Shown one piece after another: positions 32,523 through 44,700 of a stretch of 64,000 bases of DNA (the stretch's first letter is position 1; each line of letters opens with the position of its first letter). Made by a program: the position numbers and the translations under genes. Origin of the DNA: Leguminivora glycinivorella. Taxonomy: Eukaryota > Arthropoda > Insecta > Lepidoptera > Tortricidae. The notes below the pieces were generated by a model. It did not search any database. It was not told the origin of the DNA and saw nothing but the letters and a program-made list of their open reading frames with translations. The stretch lies in NCBI RefSeq assembly GCF_023078275.1, contig NC_062995.1, positions 9,002,917-9,066,916 of the forward strand, written 5' to 3'.

Positions 32523-33317
32523 AGGTGTCAAAGTGTCTCGTCTGCCAAAAAATTAATATTAATACTATTTACAACAGAAAATTGATTAATAGCATTGTAA
32601 TATTTGCTAAAAATTGTTGAGCATTAGACTTTTCGTTCGTCGCGACATCTATTGATAAGTAGCAGTACTGATAATTTACGCTAGTTGACGCGTGATTGAC
32701 GCATTATCCGAGATGTCGGAAGGTACAAATAACTCGATTTACTGCTGTATGGAGTTACAACTCTGCTTACATATTCCTTTATGCTTGGACTGACTACCTT
32801 AAAAAACAATATGGCTGCCATCACTACATTGACATGAGTGTACGTGAAATGAGTAAAAAACAAAAAGCTCTTGAAAACTGTATTTGTTAGAATTAGGACC
32901 ACTTTTGTATTTTTCTTACTCTCGCTCATTCTTTTTCCACTTAATACGTTATGTTTTAATTTTTTCATACATACATATATATAGACGGTCAAGCAATCTT
33001 GTCACAAAAAAAAACCTTCAATTGCCATTAAAACACCTTCGACAAATAGTAGGGTGACCGATTTCCATCAATCATAAGGAGGCTAGAGTTAAGAACACTC
33101 CCTTGACTAATTCAGCGATTTTTCAAACTAAAAAGAACTAATCCTAAATCGGTTCGTCCGTTCGGGAGCTATGATGCCACAGACAGACACGTCAAACTTT
33201 TTGCGTGGAGGGTTAAAAAGGCGCGAAATTCAAATTGTCTATGGGATAAAACTTCACCCCTACATTTTTTAAATTTGCCGCCTTTTTTACTGTCAATATT
33301 TGCTTGCCCTTACAGAT

Positions 33318-33474
33318 ATAGTGCGAAAAAAATTGCCTTCGTATTGTTACAGAAACGTACGAACGTGTCATGCTATTTCAGTCAATGTCAGTACAAGATG
33401 TACTGACATTGACTGAACTAGCATGACAAATGCGAACGTTTCCGGAATAATACGAAGGAAACCCTTTTCGCACT
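33318..33474. repeat. Foldback repeat, 157 bp
   Basis: Inverted arms: GTGCGAAAAAAATTGCCTTC with GAAGGAAACCCTTTTCGCAC, and a perfect centre AATGTCAGTACA / TGTACTGACATT. Confidence 0.6.
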
Positions 33475-33679
33475 ACTACTGTACATACTATTATTATGTA
33501 CTAGCTTTTGCCCGCGGCTTCTCGCGTTAGAAAGAGACAAAAAGTAGCCTATGTCACTCTCCATCCCTTCAACTATTTCCACCTAAAAATCACGTCAATT
33601 CGTCGCTTTGTTTTGCCGTGAAAGACGGACATACAAACAGACACACACACTTTCCCATTTATAATATTAGTATGGATTA

Positions 33680-34668
33680 TATGAAAAATTAAAACATGTG
33701 TAACTATGGAAACAATTTTCGACTCTCATAAGATTTTAACTACCTAGTCTAATAAGTATATTAATGATATTGATGGCTTATATTTTAAAATATTGTTACT
33801 ATATTCTTTTCTAATATTGTTATGCATTTCTTTTTTTTTCTTTTAGCCTTTTTTCGGAGATTCTTATAATACATATTTTGTTATGCAAAATACACTTATA
33901 TATTGAAGATATTTTACTTTTTAGGTAATAATATTTTAAAATATAACCCATTTAAGTTAAAATGCCATGTTATGTTTCATTTACTATAAGACCATCCGAA
34001 ATTCAGTCATATCAATGATATTTAAGGAAAAAATACTTTTTTGCAGTTTTCTAATGAATAGCGAATGATTTAAAACCTATAACAGAAAAAAAAATTATTC
34101 ATTGCTTTGAATTTCAAAGAAAAAATGTTCTACAGTATCAATTCTTTAGCATTTATTAAAAAAAAAATTAAAAAGAAGAATATTTAGTTTCGGATAAAAT
34201 CTGTAGAGCTATATTTTTGTTTTTTCTACTTCATGTAAATATTTATATTTGTACTACATGTATCACATTTGTGTCATTTGTACGTTAGAGTAAGTGCTTA
34301 AGAAATATAAGGATTCATTTTTAAACAGGTGTTTTTATTTAATTTTGAACATATATCATTACCTACATCAAAGAGAATAGAGTTAAGTCTGAAGGATCCA
34401 TATCCCATATTACAGGCGCCAGGATTTTTTCTATTGCCGATACATGATAGAAAATGGACATGAAGTATAGGCAGTGAGAGTTATGAATGATTCACGGTTA
34501 TTTTCATTAGACATAGACATATATTTTCCGTGATCATGAAAAGCAACCGAGTCGAAATATCGGGAGCTCGACAAAAATCCAGAAGTTAATCACGATCTAA
34601 TAGAAGTCTAATACAAATAATGAGGGGAAAAGGCATGCGAAAATAAACAACATTTCACTAAACAAAAC
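33680..34668. other. AT-rich intergenic DNA between convergent BNIP3 and mannosidase
   Basis: Strongly AT-rich, few repeats, several AATAAA-like strings; includes part of a repeat (GTTATTTTCATTAGACATAG, TCGAAATATCGGGAGCTCGA) at 34490-34610 also seen at 5150-5285 and 27478-27640. It could hold the BNIP3 3' UTR end; not provable here. Confidence 0.35.
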
Positions 34669-34674
34669 TTTATT
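34669..34674 (-). terminator. Poly(A) signal of the mannosidase gene
   Basis: AATAAA on the - strand, 22 bp past the mannosidase stop. It implies a very short 3' UTR. The BNIP3 transcript converges from the other side. Confidence 0.6.
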
Positions 34675-34695
34675 CTACATAATTTGACTAACAAA

Positions 34696-35796
34696 TTATA
34701 ACTTTTTCATCTCATACTCTGCCACAAAGGTTCTAATTTCTTTGGCCCTCAGTTTTATAGTCAGTCCATCATCATCATACGTCTTCCGCTCTTTGGCTCT
34801 ATACACATCTTCATTACCATACTCTTTATTAAAACTTTCTGAAAACTCTTCATCGGTATTCCAATCCCATTGTTTAAAATCGGATAACCACATATTAGCA
34901 GCTAAAGTTGTTTCTTTAATCGATTTAATCTCAATAGTATTAAAAACTTTACTCAAATCTACAGAAATAAAATCAGGAGATAATTCCTTATCGAAATAGT
35001 TTTCAAAACGAATTAAAATCTTGTCTTTCCACGGTTCCAAAGTTAACAAATGAACGCCTTTCGGAAGATCTGTCTTAAGAAAACTATATTCATTTTTCAT
35101 AGTTTTAAATTTGTCTAAATTAAATGGCGCTTCCGCTACGAATATTTGTGGTTCAGAGAAGAAAGCAAGACTTTTCTGCGCAGCATCTATAAAGTTTTCC
35201 TTTTTCGTTTTACGAACGACTTGCAGCATTACAGTATCAATGCTGTATAAGCCTTTACCTCCTGCAGTTTCGTTTAGCGCTTCTCCTACGCCGAAAGCGT
35301 CGTCATGTTTAAGTCTCCTATGTTGCATAATTTCAAACCAGCCATCTTTAAGTGACGCGCCGCCTCTCGCCCTGTCTACGTTAGCTACTAACCTTACTTC
35401 TTCATCTTCTATATAAATCTCATTAACTATTGGGTAATAGTTTCCAGGGATGGGTTCAGCTAGAGTAACATTCCATTGCGGGCGACTGTTTCTGATTCTT
35501 TTCAGCATCTGTCTACCATTTGAGTCAGTGTAAAAAACGCCGTTAGTTTTCAAATCTGTTTCAATTCTTAGGACATATTCTTTGCCTTCATTTAGATTTA
35601 CAATAGTGTTGAGGTATACTTCGTCATATTGTAAACTGATTTTGAGAGAGACGGAATTATCGTATTGCAGTTGGACTTGTTGTATTTCTGTTTGGACGAT
35701 GTTGGTGATCGCGAAGTTTTTGAACGTGTGGAGGTTGGGTGAGGAAGTCATGTTGGGACGGAAGATGTAAGCGCCTGATGAGCGGTTAGCTGGTGC
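34696..35796 (-). CDS. MAN2B1: Alpha-mannosidase last coding exon
   Basis: Acceptor TTTTCCCAG, 1101 nt, ending TAA. It starts APANRSSGAYIFRPN and runs without interruption through FYTDSNGRQMLKRIRNSRPQ, GNYYPIVNEIYI, RARGGASLKDGWFEI, MQHRRLKHDDAFGVGEAL, LPKGVHLLTLEPWKD and ETTLAANMWL to FVAEYEMKKL. Compared with the human enzyme it carries an extra polar stretch near residues 315-345 of the exon product. Confidence 0.95.
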   Translation of the reverse strand, partial: APANRSSGAYIFRPNMTSSPNLHTFKNFAITNIVQTEIQQVQLQYDNSVSLKISLQYDEVYLNTIVNLNEGKEYVLRIETDLKTNGVFYTDSNGRQMLKRIRNSRPQWNVTLAEPIPGNYYPIVNEIYIEDEEVRLVANVDRARGGASLKDGWFEIMQHRRLKHDDAFGVGEALNETAGGKGLYSIDTVMLQVVRKTKKENFIDAAQKSLAFFSEPQIFVAEAPFNLDKFKTMKNEYSFLKTDLPKGVHLLTLEPWKDKILIRFENYFDKELSPDFISVDLSKVFNTIEIKSIKETTLAANMWLSDFKQWDWNTDEEFSESFNKEYGNEDVYRAKERKTYDDDGLTIKLRAKEIRTFVAEYEMKKL

Positions 35797-38700
35797 CTGG
35801 GAAAACAAAGTTTTTATATTAAAAAGTGTGTGATGGGTTAAGAATTTACCTTGTATTTTGATAGCGGGTCAGTAAAGGCAGCTACCAGATCCCGTGCTGC
35901 CACTCAAAAATGGTCTAAGAAGCCCTTCCTTCGATTTATAATTACACAAATTGAAAAAAATGTTTCCCATACAATTTCTATGAAATGATATTTTATTTTC
36001 ACATAAATTTAAATGCCAATCGGTTCCATTCTTATTTAGTATGAATAGTTTTCCGGATTTCAACTTCTAATGTTCTATTTATTTCATGTATCAGTTTCAT
36101 GAGCTCTGTCTACCCCTTTTGATACAGGTGTGAGTGAATCATCCCCCTAGGGTCCGCTTTGACAACTAATTCCAAGATTTGGTGTAGGCACTAGTTTTAC
36201 GAAAGCGACTGCCATCTGACCTTCCAACCCGAAGGGTAAACTAGGCCTTATTGGAATTAGTCCGGTTTCCTCACGATGTTTTCCTTCACCGAAAAGCGAC
36301 TGGCAAATATCAAATGACATTTCGCACATAAGTTCCGAAGAACTCATTGGTACGGTCACGGAATTTAATTTGTTGGTCCACTACTAGCTCATTGTATACT
36401 GGACATCTCATAGTTAAGCATAGTTAAGCTATCCAGTACAAAACGACCCAGGTCGGTATCAAAACGACTGGATTCTCAAAACGACCAGAACCACATAAAG
36501 ACTTGATCGCAAAACGACCACATCTGCAAAAAGCCTTTATCTCGTAATGACTTTCTAGTAAAACGACCACAAAGCATAAAGTCTGAATATCAGAACGGCT
36601 TACTATCAAAATTACTTGTTCGCAAAAAGACCACCTCGTAGAAGGTATAGATCTTAAAATGCCCTAATAGCAAAATAACTAGATCGCAAATGAACTTAAT
36701 CTCAGAATGGCATGGTAGCAATTAGTCTTGTTAGTAAAATAGCATGAAATCATACCATCGTAATAAATAGGTACGTCTCGTGTTTCAACATTATAAAAGA
36801 GCCTGGAATCCGCTTTGGCACCTTATCCCAAGATTTTATTTCTACACGTTCTATGAAAGTGACTGCTGTTTACCATCATTTATGCATAGATTTAGAATTA
36901 TTAAACTAGATTGTTTAGTTAGGTCAAAAAGTGTGTCCAAATGAGAGGTAATTGTTTGGGCTGGTGTCCCTCTCGCACTTACTGACAATGTCAACATTAT
37001 TCAGTGACGTCATCACTGTCATAAATTGGGGATACCAGTCAATTTTCAAAGTTACTACTAAATCTACTAACACCCAATTGAAAGTATTTTTTAATTATAC
37101 AAATCTTTGATTTACTGGCATCAAAATAATTACATTATAATTATTTTCAATTTTTTTGAAATATATCGAAACCCTAGTTTGAATATAACATTAAAATAAA
37201 ATAAGAAGTTATAAAGTCAGGTAATATACAGATAAAAATACTACTAATATGGGAACCTCATTAAAACTGGCAACACGTGCGAGAGGGACACCAGCCCAAA
37301 CAATGCCCTCTCATGTGGACCGTTTTCGCTAGTCTGATACGATCGACTTTCTGTTTCAGTAATAAGGTTTAATTTCGTATGGCAAAAAATGTGATTGAGC
37401 TGTCCCCTGTAAAGGTCTTTGCATTTATGAAACTTAAAAAATGTCCCCTTCTCGCTTTTCTCTTCCTGCAAAAACTCTACCTAGCAGATACCTAAAACAT
37501 AATCCAAGTACCTACCTATCATGGCACAGACACGACATTGCAAGGTTCCAGCAGAAACCCACGCTAATCATGTTTATGGAGACTCTAAAAAAGGAAGCCG
37601 AGTACCAATCCCTCAGTTGACGGAAATCTATACTACTTAAATACGACAAACCGCAAATAAAGATATTATTTTTGACCGAAAATTCAAAAATGAGCTCAAC
37701 TCACTTAATCCAGGAGACATAACTTGTTTCCATATTCCCCAAAACATTTCAGATCAAGTTAAATTTAAATATCTGTACTAGTTACGTTCAGGAAGTACTA
37801 CAATTTTATGTTTTTCCTGTTATTATGCAATTTAAGTTATAATAAAGTTTTTTTTTATCTGAAATAAATATGCGTTTTATTGTCCAAGTTTAGAAAAACC
37901 AGCAATTAAAAGAAAAAAAATTGTTTAGATCGCCTTTTTCATTCAAAGTTATATTTTGATATTAGTTCCCACAGCCTAGACCTAGAGGTGGTGACCCTGC
38001 TCACGAAGTAAGATAAGTATTTATTTAATAGTACATATGGATGGATATTTTTTGCTATTCTGATAACTAGTCGTTTTGATACCATAAATTGTAGTCGTTT
38101 CACTAGGAAGTTGTTTTAAGATCTAGTTAAATGATTTATGATTTATGATTTATGATTAGTTATTTTGCTATTAAGGCATTTTAAGATCTATAACTTCTAA
38201 GAGGTGGTCTTTTTGCGAACAGGTAATTTTGATAGTAAGCCGTTTTGATATTCAGACTTTATGCTTTGTGGTCATTTTACTAGAAAGTCATTACGAGATA
38301 AAGGCTTTTTGCAGATGTGGTCGTTTTGCGATCAAGTCTTTATGTGGTTCTGGTCGTTTTGAGAAACCAGTCGTTTTGATACCGACCCAACGACCCATGA
38401 TCAACAATTTAATTTCAATTCAATTTATATATCTATTGCACACAACACTAACGGTTAAACCTTACGTGCTAATTGGCATTATATTTCTTAATATCTAACA
38501 TGCATTAAACAAAAAGAAGTGCAGTGGAATGATTATAAATTCAATGGACATTGCAAGATTATAAAATAAATAAACCGAGGGATTACATGTGAAAGGATAA
38601 ATATGTCAAGGAAATACAACAATAATTTATAGTCATGTAAGTCCGTGACTGTACGAGCTGGGGTTCAAACCCGCGACCTCCGAACGAAAGTCGCACGCAC

Positions 38701-41700
38701 TTACCGCTAGGCTACCAAGTGTATGTATCTTATACTTTTAAACGAGCAATTCTTGTATATTTATTTATTTATTTATTTATATATACCGACAATCTCGGAA
38801 ACCGCTCTAACGATTTCGCTAAAATTTGTTATGTGGGGGTTTTCGGGGGTGAAAAATCGATCTAACTTATCCTTAGGTCCCGGAAAACGCGAATTTTCGA
38901 GTTTTCATGCGTTTTTCTTCGCGCGCCATCTCGTGTGCAGTAGTTGTACTGTTAAGACAGAATTCTTTCGGTCGATGTAAGTACTATTTATTGCAAAGAC
39001 TAGATGGCGACACAGGTCAAGGATACGAAACAGAACGGTCGCCCAGATATTGTCAATCTATACCCTATTGTCTCCCTCGCAGCCGATATAGTAGCCGCAT
39101 GTAAGTCGAATGTGTAGCGTTGTCCCGTCGCGTTTGGAAGTGTACGTCATCCAACTGCTGTCCTTATCGATGGCTAGCGAGGTGTACTGAAATATAAAAA
39201 ATATTCAATTTAGTTAGAATCAAGGATTATTTATATAGGACTAGCTTTAGCCCGCGGCTTCGCTCGCGTCAGGAAGAGACAAAAAGTAGCCTATGTCACT
39301 CTCCATTCCTTCAACTATCTCCACTTAAAAAATCACGTCAATTCGACGCTCCATTTTGCCGTGAAAGACGGACAAACAAACAGACATACACACTTTCCCG
39401 TTTATAATATTAGTATGGATTAGTATTGATTTACAATCTTTATACTAAGAATCGTACCTCAATTTTTTAGCGCCACCTATTAAATACTATCATAACTACA
39501 CTGATGATGCCTACATTTTTTTTCCCCTCACTAGCTCGGAAACACGTGTTTTGTCCTTTAATACCAGCGGGTAAAAACGCATTTTATCCACTAGTGGGTA
39601 AAGTAATTTGACCTTGAATAAAGTCAAATTAACTGCTTTAAAGTTGATAAAAGTAGGTGAATCTAGTAATAAAGATGATTTATTTACCACCTGTGGAACT
39701 ACTGGAAGCAGTGATAAATGCATTTTTTGCGTTGTAGTTTCCTCGCTATAGTGAGGGGAAAAGTTTTGTGTTACACTCGGGTGCAAATGTATTTTACTTC
39801 TCGTGTGTTAAAAAACTCGCAAGTTTAGGATTCTATTCTCGAACCACTCGCTTCGCTCGTGGTTCAACTATAGACTCCTTTCACTTGCTCGTTTTTCAAT
39901 TCCACACTCGGCGTTAAAAAACAACTTTGCCCCCTTGTATAACAAATAACTATTTCAATATTATGTGTATTGACATCATGATATTAAAAGAAATAAATAT
40001 GTCGTTTGAAAAATAAGAACACGCAAAACACGCAAAAATACTCATTCTTCTCGGAATCACGAGCTGATTCAATCCTGACAATAAAAAAAGTGTCCGCATA
40101 TTTTTTTTCCTTCACGTCACGATTTTAGTATGAACTTACTACGAGCGTGACGTATTGGAAACTCGAATTTTGTGTGGAAAATATGGAAAACATTTTTTTA
40201 TCGTCGGGATCGAATTTTTGGCTTATTCAGGTTTTTAAAGCGTTAATGAAAAGCGCCATTAGTAATTGATAAGATATTATTATCTATTAACACTAGAATA
40301 AGTCTTCACTACATAGTATAAAACAAAGTCGCTTTCTCTGTCCCTATGTCTCGGTTTTTTTTAATAGATAGAGTAATTTTAGAGGAAGGTTTACATGTAG
40401 GTATAGTACCCGTGCGAAGCCGGGGCGGGTCGCTAGTTTAATATAATTTAAGGTACTAACTTTGAAAATGAGTGCTTCATTTCGCCGTTAAACGTAAGTT
40501 TGGCGAAAAAACTAGAAACTGTATAACTGTAATCTTTGTTTTCAATAAATAAAAAAAAAAAATTAAAAAAATCAGTTCATGATTCTGAGAAGAATGAGCC
40601 CAAACACGTCCAGATCAGGAGAAATTCGATTTTCGAGATTTATTTTGGAAAACCTACTGAAGGCTGAAATAAATAATAAATAAATAAATAAATATTATAG
40701 GACATTCTTACACAGATTAACTGAGGCCCACGGTGAGCTCAAGAAGGCTTGTGTTATGGGAACTCAGACAACGATATATATAATATATAAATACTTATAT
40801 ACATAGAAAACATCCATGACTCAGGAACAAATATCTGTGCTCATCACACAAATAAATGCCCTTACCGGGATTCGAACCCGGGACCGCGGCGTAGCAGGCA
40901 GGGTCACTACCGACTGCGCCAGACCGGTCATCCAAATCGTGATGTGAAATCGTGAATCGTGGTCGTCAAATGATGATGATGACGACTTACTTCGTTCTCA
41001 AGCACGATGTCTTTAGAGGCTTCCACAACCATCGGTTCATCCGATAGCATACGCATCTCATCCTCACTCATCTTTGGGAAGACAGTCTTACTGTCTTTGC
41101 TGACTCGCGCCATATCTGGAAGATACACGAAATCATAAATTAAATATAACAAGATCATACCATTCCATACATTAAAATGCGACCGCCTACGAACGCGCTT
41201 ACACTCCACCACACATAGATGGCGCCACAAAAAATGCCTTGTTGCCACCGATTATTTGTAGATTGGCATTAAGTGTCAACTCCGAGCCGTAAATCTATGT
41301 CAAAAGTGACACTTAACGCCATCTACAAGTATAATCGAAAGCTACAAGACATTTTTTGTGGCGCCATCTATGTGTGGTGGAGTGTAAGCGCGGTCTTAGG
41401 CGGTCACATTTTAATGTATGGGATGGTATGATCTTGTTATATTTAATCTATGCCGAAATACAAAATTTTTATTTTGAAAAAAAAAAAAAAAACTGACATA
41501 GTCGACCGATTTCCATCAAAAACATCTAAAAACACTCCCGACTAATTCAGCTTTCAAATAAAAAAAACTCATTCGGTTCATTCGTTCGGGAGCTACGATG
41601 CCACAGACAGACAGACACGTCAAACTTATAACAACCCGTCGTTTTTGCTTCGCCCATATAACCATAATCGGTCGCCGTTCCTACGCAAATCCTCCTATTT

Positions 41701-44700
41701 TGTGTACACACAGGTCTTCGGGTCTCAATGTTTAGTCGCAGTACGGTCGACGTTTAGTCGCGGCGACCCAAATGGGGACGATTGGTAACAGGCACAAATG
41801 GTCACAGAAGTGACAGAAAGTGTGCACTACGCGTGCACACATTGTTACCGTTTGGCGACCATTTTCCCGAAATCATTCGTTCATTTCATTCTTTTTAAAT
41901 GGCGACTGTCAGAGACGTCAAAGTGAAAAAGAAATAAAATCATTTGACATTAAAATGTAATGGCGTAAGAATTTGTTAAAGGTAAATATTGTTTGCATTT
42001 CTATTATGTATAATGTGGGCTAATTACCATGGCCAATTAAATTGCTCGAGTTATTTCATAAAATAAGTCTAAATTTATCAACGCGCCATCAATTTACCTC
42101 AGTTTAACCAGCAATAATATTATTGACTACTCGGTGTTTGTGTTTATAACTATTTGATTGGTGAAGTTCTAGTGCTGTGGTGTATATACTATACTGAAAT
42201 AATAAAAATAATGCCTAGAAAACCAACAAAGTTGTTAAAATATGGATTAAGACTGGGTAATATTCTATGTAAAAAACAGTCGCCAAACGGTCACCAAAAC
42301 GGTCGCAAAATGGTCGCAGCGTACACGCGTGACCGAAAGCAGTGAATATTTATAAGATTTTCAAGATGGATTCTTGTATTCATTTTTTCCAGGTATCCTC
42401 AAACTTTATTAACATTAAGTATGCCGTACTCAGTTGTCCTCACTGAGGAAGATTTAAAAAAATTTGTTACGTGCGTGCCGAGCTGCTGGATTGTAAAGGA
42501 TAAAATTTTATTGTGGCCCAAGAACAGAAAGCCGAATGAATTGGACCGGTTGAGGAGGGCGGAAGAAAAGCCCTCCAATGACTGGGTCCAATTGCGGTGC
42601 CTAGTCAAGGCCACCGCAATAACAAATTTTGCTGAAGGCCGAAGAATAGAAGCATTATACGCTTCATTTGAGGATACCGAAGATGAAGAAAGGTAAATGT
42701 CATGCATTATTTTAATTAAGTACGTAATACTTTTAGTAGCCGCTTGTCAACCTTTGTACAGGACGTTTTTATAGCCGGCAATATTTTTGGAGTTGATATG
42801 CTATGTAAAAAATTAAAATCGTCAAATGTCACATTTCGTTAAATTTTACCTAAACGACTCTCCGTTTATCATTCTGTCTGAAAAATCTTTTAACGCGTAC
42901 GTGGGCCATTTTTAGGGTTCCGTAGTCAACTAGAGTGCTTAAATGGTCGTCGTCGTTTATTATTATTTAATTCGCTCATATTTAAATGATTCAAAGCAAC
43001 CAGTCCACAACTTCACAAAACAGTTTGAGAAACCTTCGTATTTCAGATTGTCATTTGCGGATACAGTGGTTTAGGAGCAGTTCGGTAACCAGACCTACAC
43101 ATGTGTGTACAAATTCTGTCAATGTCACTGTCAGAAACCGTTCTAACAGTGACAATGACAGCCACAAATTCGTCCACATGTTGTTACCGTTATGTGTGCA
43201 AACGTCGACTAATAAAGTGTCGTTAAAAGTCATTCTGACAGTGACATTGACAGCCACAAATTCGTACACATTTTGTTACCGTAACGAGTGCACACGACGA
43301 CTACACTTTGTTATTGTAACAATACGGTCGCATTGTTTGCACGACGTTACCACGCGTTATGTCACATTTGACAGTTAGTTACTGATTTGAAGATTTTGCG
43401 ACTGAAATGGTTGTATGGGCGGGGGTTAAAAAGAGGAGACATTCTGCCAGTAACCTATTAATAGAAGCTATCTTTACCTTCTGCCATTTTCAATCTGTCT
43501 GTCTGTCTGTCTGTGTGTGTGTGTCTGTCTGTGCCATCGTAGCACCCGAACGGATGAACCGATTTAGATTGCGTTTTTTTCTGAAAGCTGAGTTAGTCGG
43601 GATCAGTGTTCTTAGCCATGTTTCATGAAAATCGGTCTACTATGTCGCGGTCGGGGGTTTTTTCAAAATTTTAATTTTGTGGTTAAGTTAGTTAATAATC
43701 GTCTCTCCACAATATTAACACATTCACTACCAGACAAAAATGGAGCACTACGTCAGAAACCGGACGTTATCGAAGTATATCCGCCCGCTTCTATGGCGAC
43801 AACCCGGCAAATTCAGGAGTGCCTATTAGGCGGGTTTTAGTTGCGAAAGTGTTACCATCTATGATAATGATGATGAATAATGTAGGTAATACTAAGACAA
43901 AGAAACTGCTATTTAATTAATATGACGGAATGACATAATAATTTTCACCACACCAACTGTTAAAGGCTTACTTTGCTATTCGAAAACAGATAGCAAAATT
44001 GCATTTTATCCACAAGAGTGCAAAGTAATTTCATACAAATTTTAACCTGATGTCTTAAGCTGGCTGGTAGAATTTACCTATAAATGATAATTTTGAATCA
44101 TAAATATTGAATAAATTGATGGATTTGATTTAAATTGATGTTTTATAGTTAGTATTTTGTTCGTGTTGGTGTGGTGATAAATTTTGTGTTTCACTCGGTG
44201 GCAAAGTTTTTTTAACCTTCGTGCCTTGAAACCCTCGCAACGCTCAAGATTCCACTTTTTGAACCACTCGCTACGCTCGCGGTTCAATATTGGAATCTTT
44301 CGCTTGCTCGGGTATCAACATTGGCATGTGCGGTTAAACAACTACTTTGCCCCCTTGTAAAACAAATAACTATATAAGTATCAATTGTAATATATGCATG
44401 CACTAGAATAAGCAGGCTATGCATACACCAATTTTCACATGCCTATCGGCCGAATGTATTAGGCTCTGTATCTTCATTTGTAACATTTTATGTACCATAC
44501 AGAGTGTAACAAAAATGGTGGTGATCCGATTAAGGGCGTACTCAGTATCGTATTCTTATCAGGAAAAAGTAGAAGAAAATTTTTTTTTCGCTAAAAAAAT
44601 TTTCACTTTTGTATGAGCCGGGCCGCGCGAATCGGTCGAATCTCCATACAAAGATAAAAAAATTTTTTGCGAAAAAAATTTTTATCCTACTTTTTCCTGA

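Noticed and set aside
34742..35770. Several + strand frames of 60-100 codons
   Set aside because: Antisense shadows of the mannosidase last exon, whose - strand frame has clear family motifs.
42399..42707. 102-codon - strand frame
   Set aside because: Antisense to the exon-like cassette, which has the better start, splice sites and motif pattern.
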